A DNA stretch of 64,000 nt from Acinetobacter sp. B51(2017) (GTDB lineage: Bacteria; Pseudomonadota; Gammaproteobacteria; Pseudomonadales; Moraxellaceae): the NCBI RefSeq assembly GCF_003711395.1, contig NZ_PJRJ01000007.1:46788-110787 (forward strand), written 5' to 3'. This document shows positions 63,536-64,000 of this stretch, piece after piece. The notes below the pieces were generated by a model. That model was given only the letters and a program-made list of their open reading frames with translations, was not told the origin of the DNA and made no database searches. The position numbers were made by a program, and so were the translations under genes. Every line of letters begins with the position of its first letter. Position 1 is the stretch's first letter.

Positions 63536-63556
63536 ACCGCGTTAAGCGGTTTTTTT
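63536..63556 (+). terminator. Second terminator of the tRNA cluster
   Basis: ACCGC/GCGGT stem and T run in the same context (ATAAAAGATACCGC) as the first terminator; the copy marks the end of the duplicated unit. Confidence 0.75.
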
Positions 63557-63588
63557 ATGCCTAAAATTTAATGAAACCTGTTTGCATT

Positions 63589-63667
63589 ACTTTTCTACTT
63601 TTCTACTTTTCTACTTTTCTACTTTTCTACTTTTCTACTTTTCTACTTTTCTACTTTTCTACTTTTC
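63589..63667 (+). repeat. Octanucleotide tandem repeat (ACTTTTCT)n
   Basis: Nine perfect contiguous copies of ACTTTTCT plus seven bases of a tenth. It lies between the last tRNA terminator and the strong promoter at 63785. Such repeats change length by slippage. No gene starts right after it in this window. Confidence 0.95.
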
Positions 63668-63784
63668 ATAAGTACTATGAGTAAGATATTTACAATTTTT
63701 AGCCTTAAAAAATCGAAAAAACGCTAAATTGATTAATAATTAATCACTCATTCGTGTTTTAGTGATTATTTTTGTGTGCGTGTC

Positions 63785-63812
63785 TTGCAAGCTCCTTAAA
63801 TCTCTCTATAAT
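63785..63812 (+). promoter_or_regulatory. Strong promoter, probably of an rRNA operon
   Basis: TTGCAA (63785-63790), 16-base spacer, perfect TATAAT (63807-63812), then a non-coding leader. The leader has a 9-bp hairpin CTTACTTCT/AGAAGTAAG (63849-63871) and continues without an ORF to the window end. The leader text resembles what I recall of sequence before Acinetobacter 16S genes; the 16S gene itself is not in the window. Confidence 0.55.
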
Positions 63813-64000
63813 GCTCATCCATCGGTAGGAACGAGATTTGCTAACCGTCTTACTTCTGACGAAGAAGTAAGAAAATCATTAAGAGATTATGAAGAACAAC
63901 TTGTGTGGATTTTTACTGGTTGATCAATCGAATATATTTTCATTGATAATTGGTAAGAATTTCTCGAAGTTTATTTGAGCAAATTTTTTGTCAGTAATTG

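Noticed and set aside
63589..63667. Short repeat as a CRISPR or iteron origin
   Set aside because: Units are contiguous 8-mers without spacers, there is no replication gene nearby, and copy structure is that of a simple microsatellite.

Overview
The window looks like chromosomal DNA of an Acinetobacter species (Moraxellaceae). The evidence is gene content and order: a lipooligosaccharide outer-core-type cluster between ilvE and aspS, trpFB split from trpA-accD-folC, an adjacent baeS-baeR pair, and moderately AT-rich coding sequence with A/T-ending codons. No transposase, integrase, phage gene or CRISPR array is visible. Most of the window is conserved housekeeping DNA, with accessory features concentrated in a few spots.

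Layout. 1-4.4 kb: rlmD, relA and a phosphopantetheinyl transferase on the plus strand. 4.4-12.6 kb: a minus-strand block, queA, a three-gene cassette (membrane protein, LemA-like, DUF4303-like), tgt, yajC, secD, secF; an intrinsic-terminator-like hairpin separates yajC from secD. 12.8-18.2 kb: tRNA-Leu(CAA), an orphan GAF-type histidine kinase, glnE and ilvE. 18.2-22.9 kb: a compact LOS-core-type cluster (ELM1/GtrOC1-like, YrbL-like kinase, GT4 glycosyltransferase, an SGNH-like gene cut by an amber stop, a LpxL-type acyltransferase and a small membrane protein), then aspS. 25-30 kb: a DUF4184 membrane protein, a ZnuD-type zinc receptor behind a near-ideal Zur box, and a phospholipase-D-family protein. 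30-37.6 kb: two tandem acyl-CoA dehydrogenases, a duplicated-domain lipoprotein divergent from baeS-baeR. 37.8-46.2 kb: amino-acid permease, SelO, fatty-acid desaturase, META-domain lipoprotein, glycerophosphodiesterase, and a cobalamin-riboswitch-controlled btuB with a corrinoid adenosyltransferase gene.

46.3-56.7 kb: trpF-trpB, two DUF proteins, an NhaC-type antiporter, then the overlapping chain trpA-accD-folC-SPOR protein, followed by a hairpin-rich intergenic array and a 1-Cys peroxiredoxin. 57-62.7 kb: secA, a small periplasmic protein, argJ and nadA. 62.8-64 kb: a six-gene tRNA cluster (Pro-Arg-His-Pro-His-Pro) containing a recent His-Pro duplication, an octanucleotide tandem repeat, and a strong promoter plus leader that probably belongs to an rRNA operon starting just beyond the window.

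Functional links: secD/secF/yajC and secA serve Sec export; relA and glnE serve stringent and nitrogen control; the 18-22.5 kb genes and the desaturase shape the envelope; znuD and btuB are metal/cofactor receptors under their own ligand-responsive switches. The least explained items are the LemA/DUF cassette inside queA-tgt, the hairpin array at 55.8-56.0 kb, the amber-interrupted SGNH gene with a Cys nucleophile, and the lipoprotein facing baeSR. I did not find a clearly new defence or mobile system.
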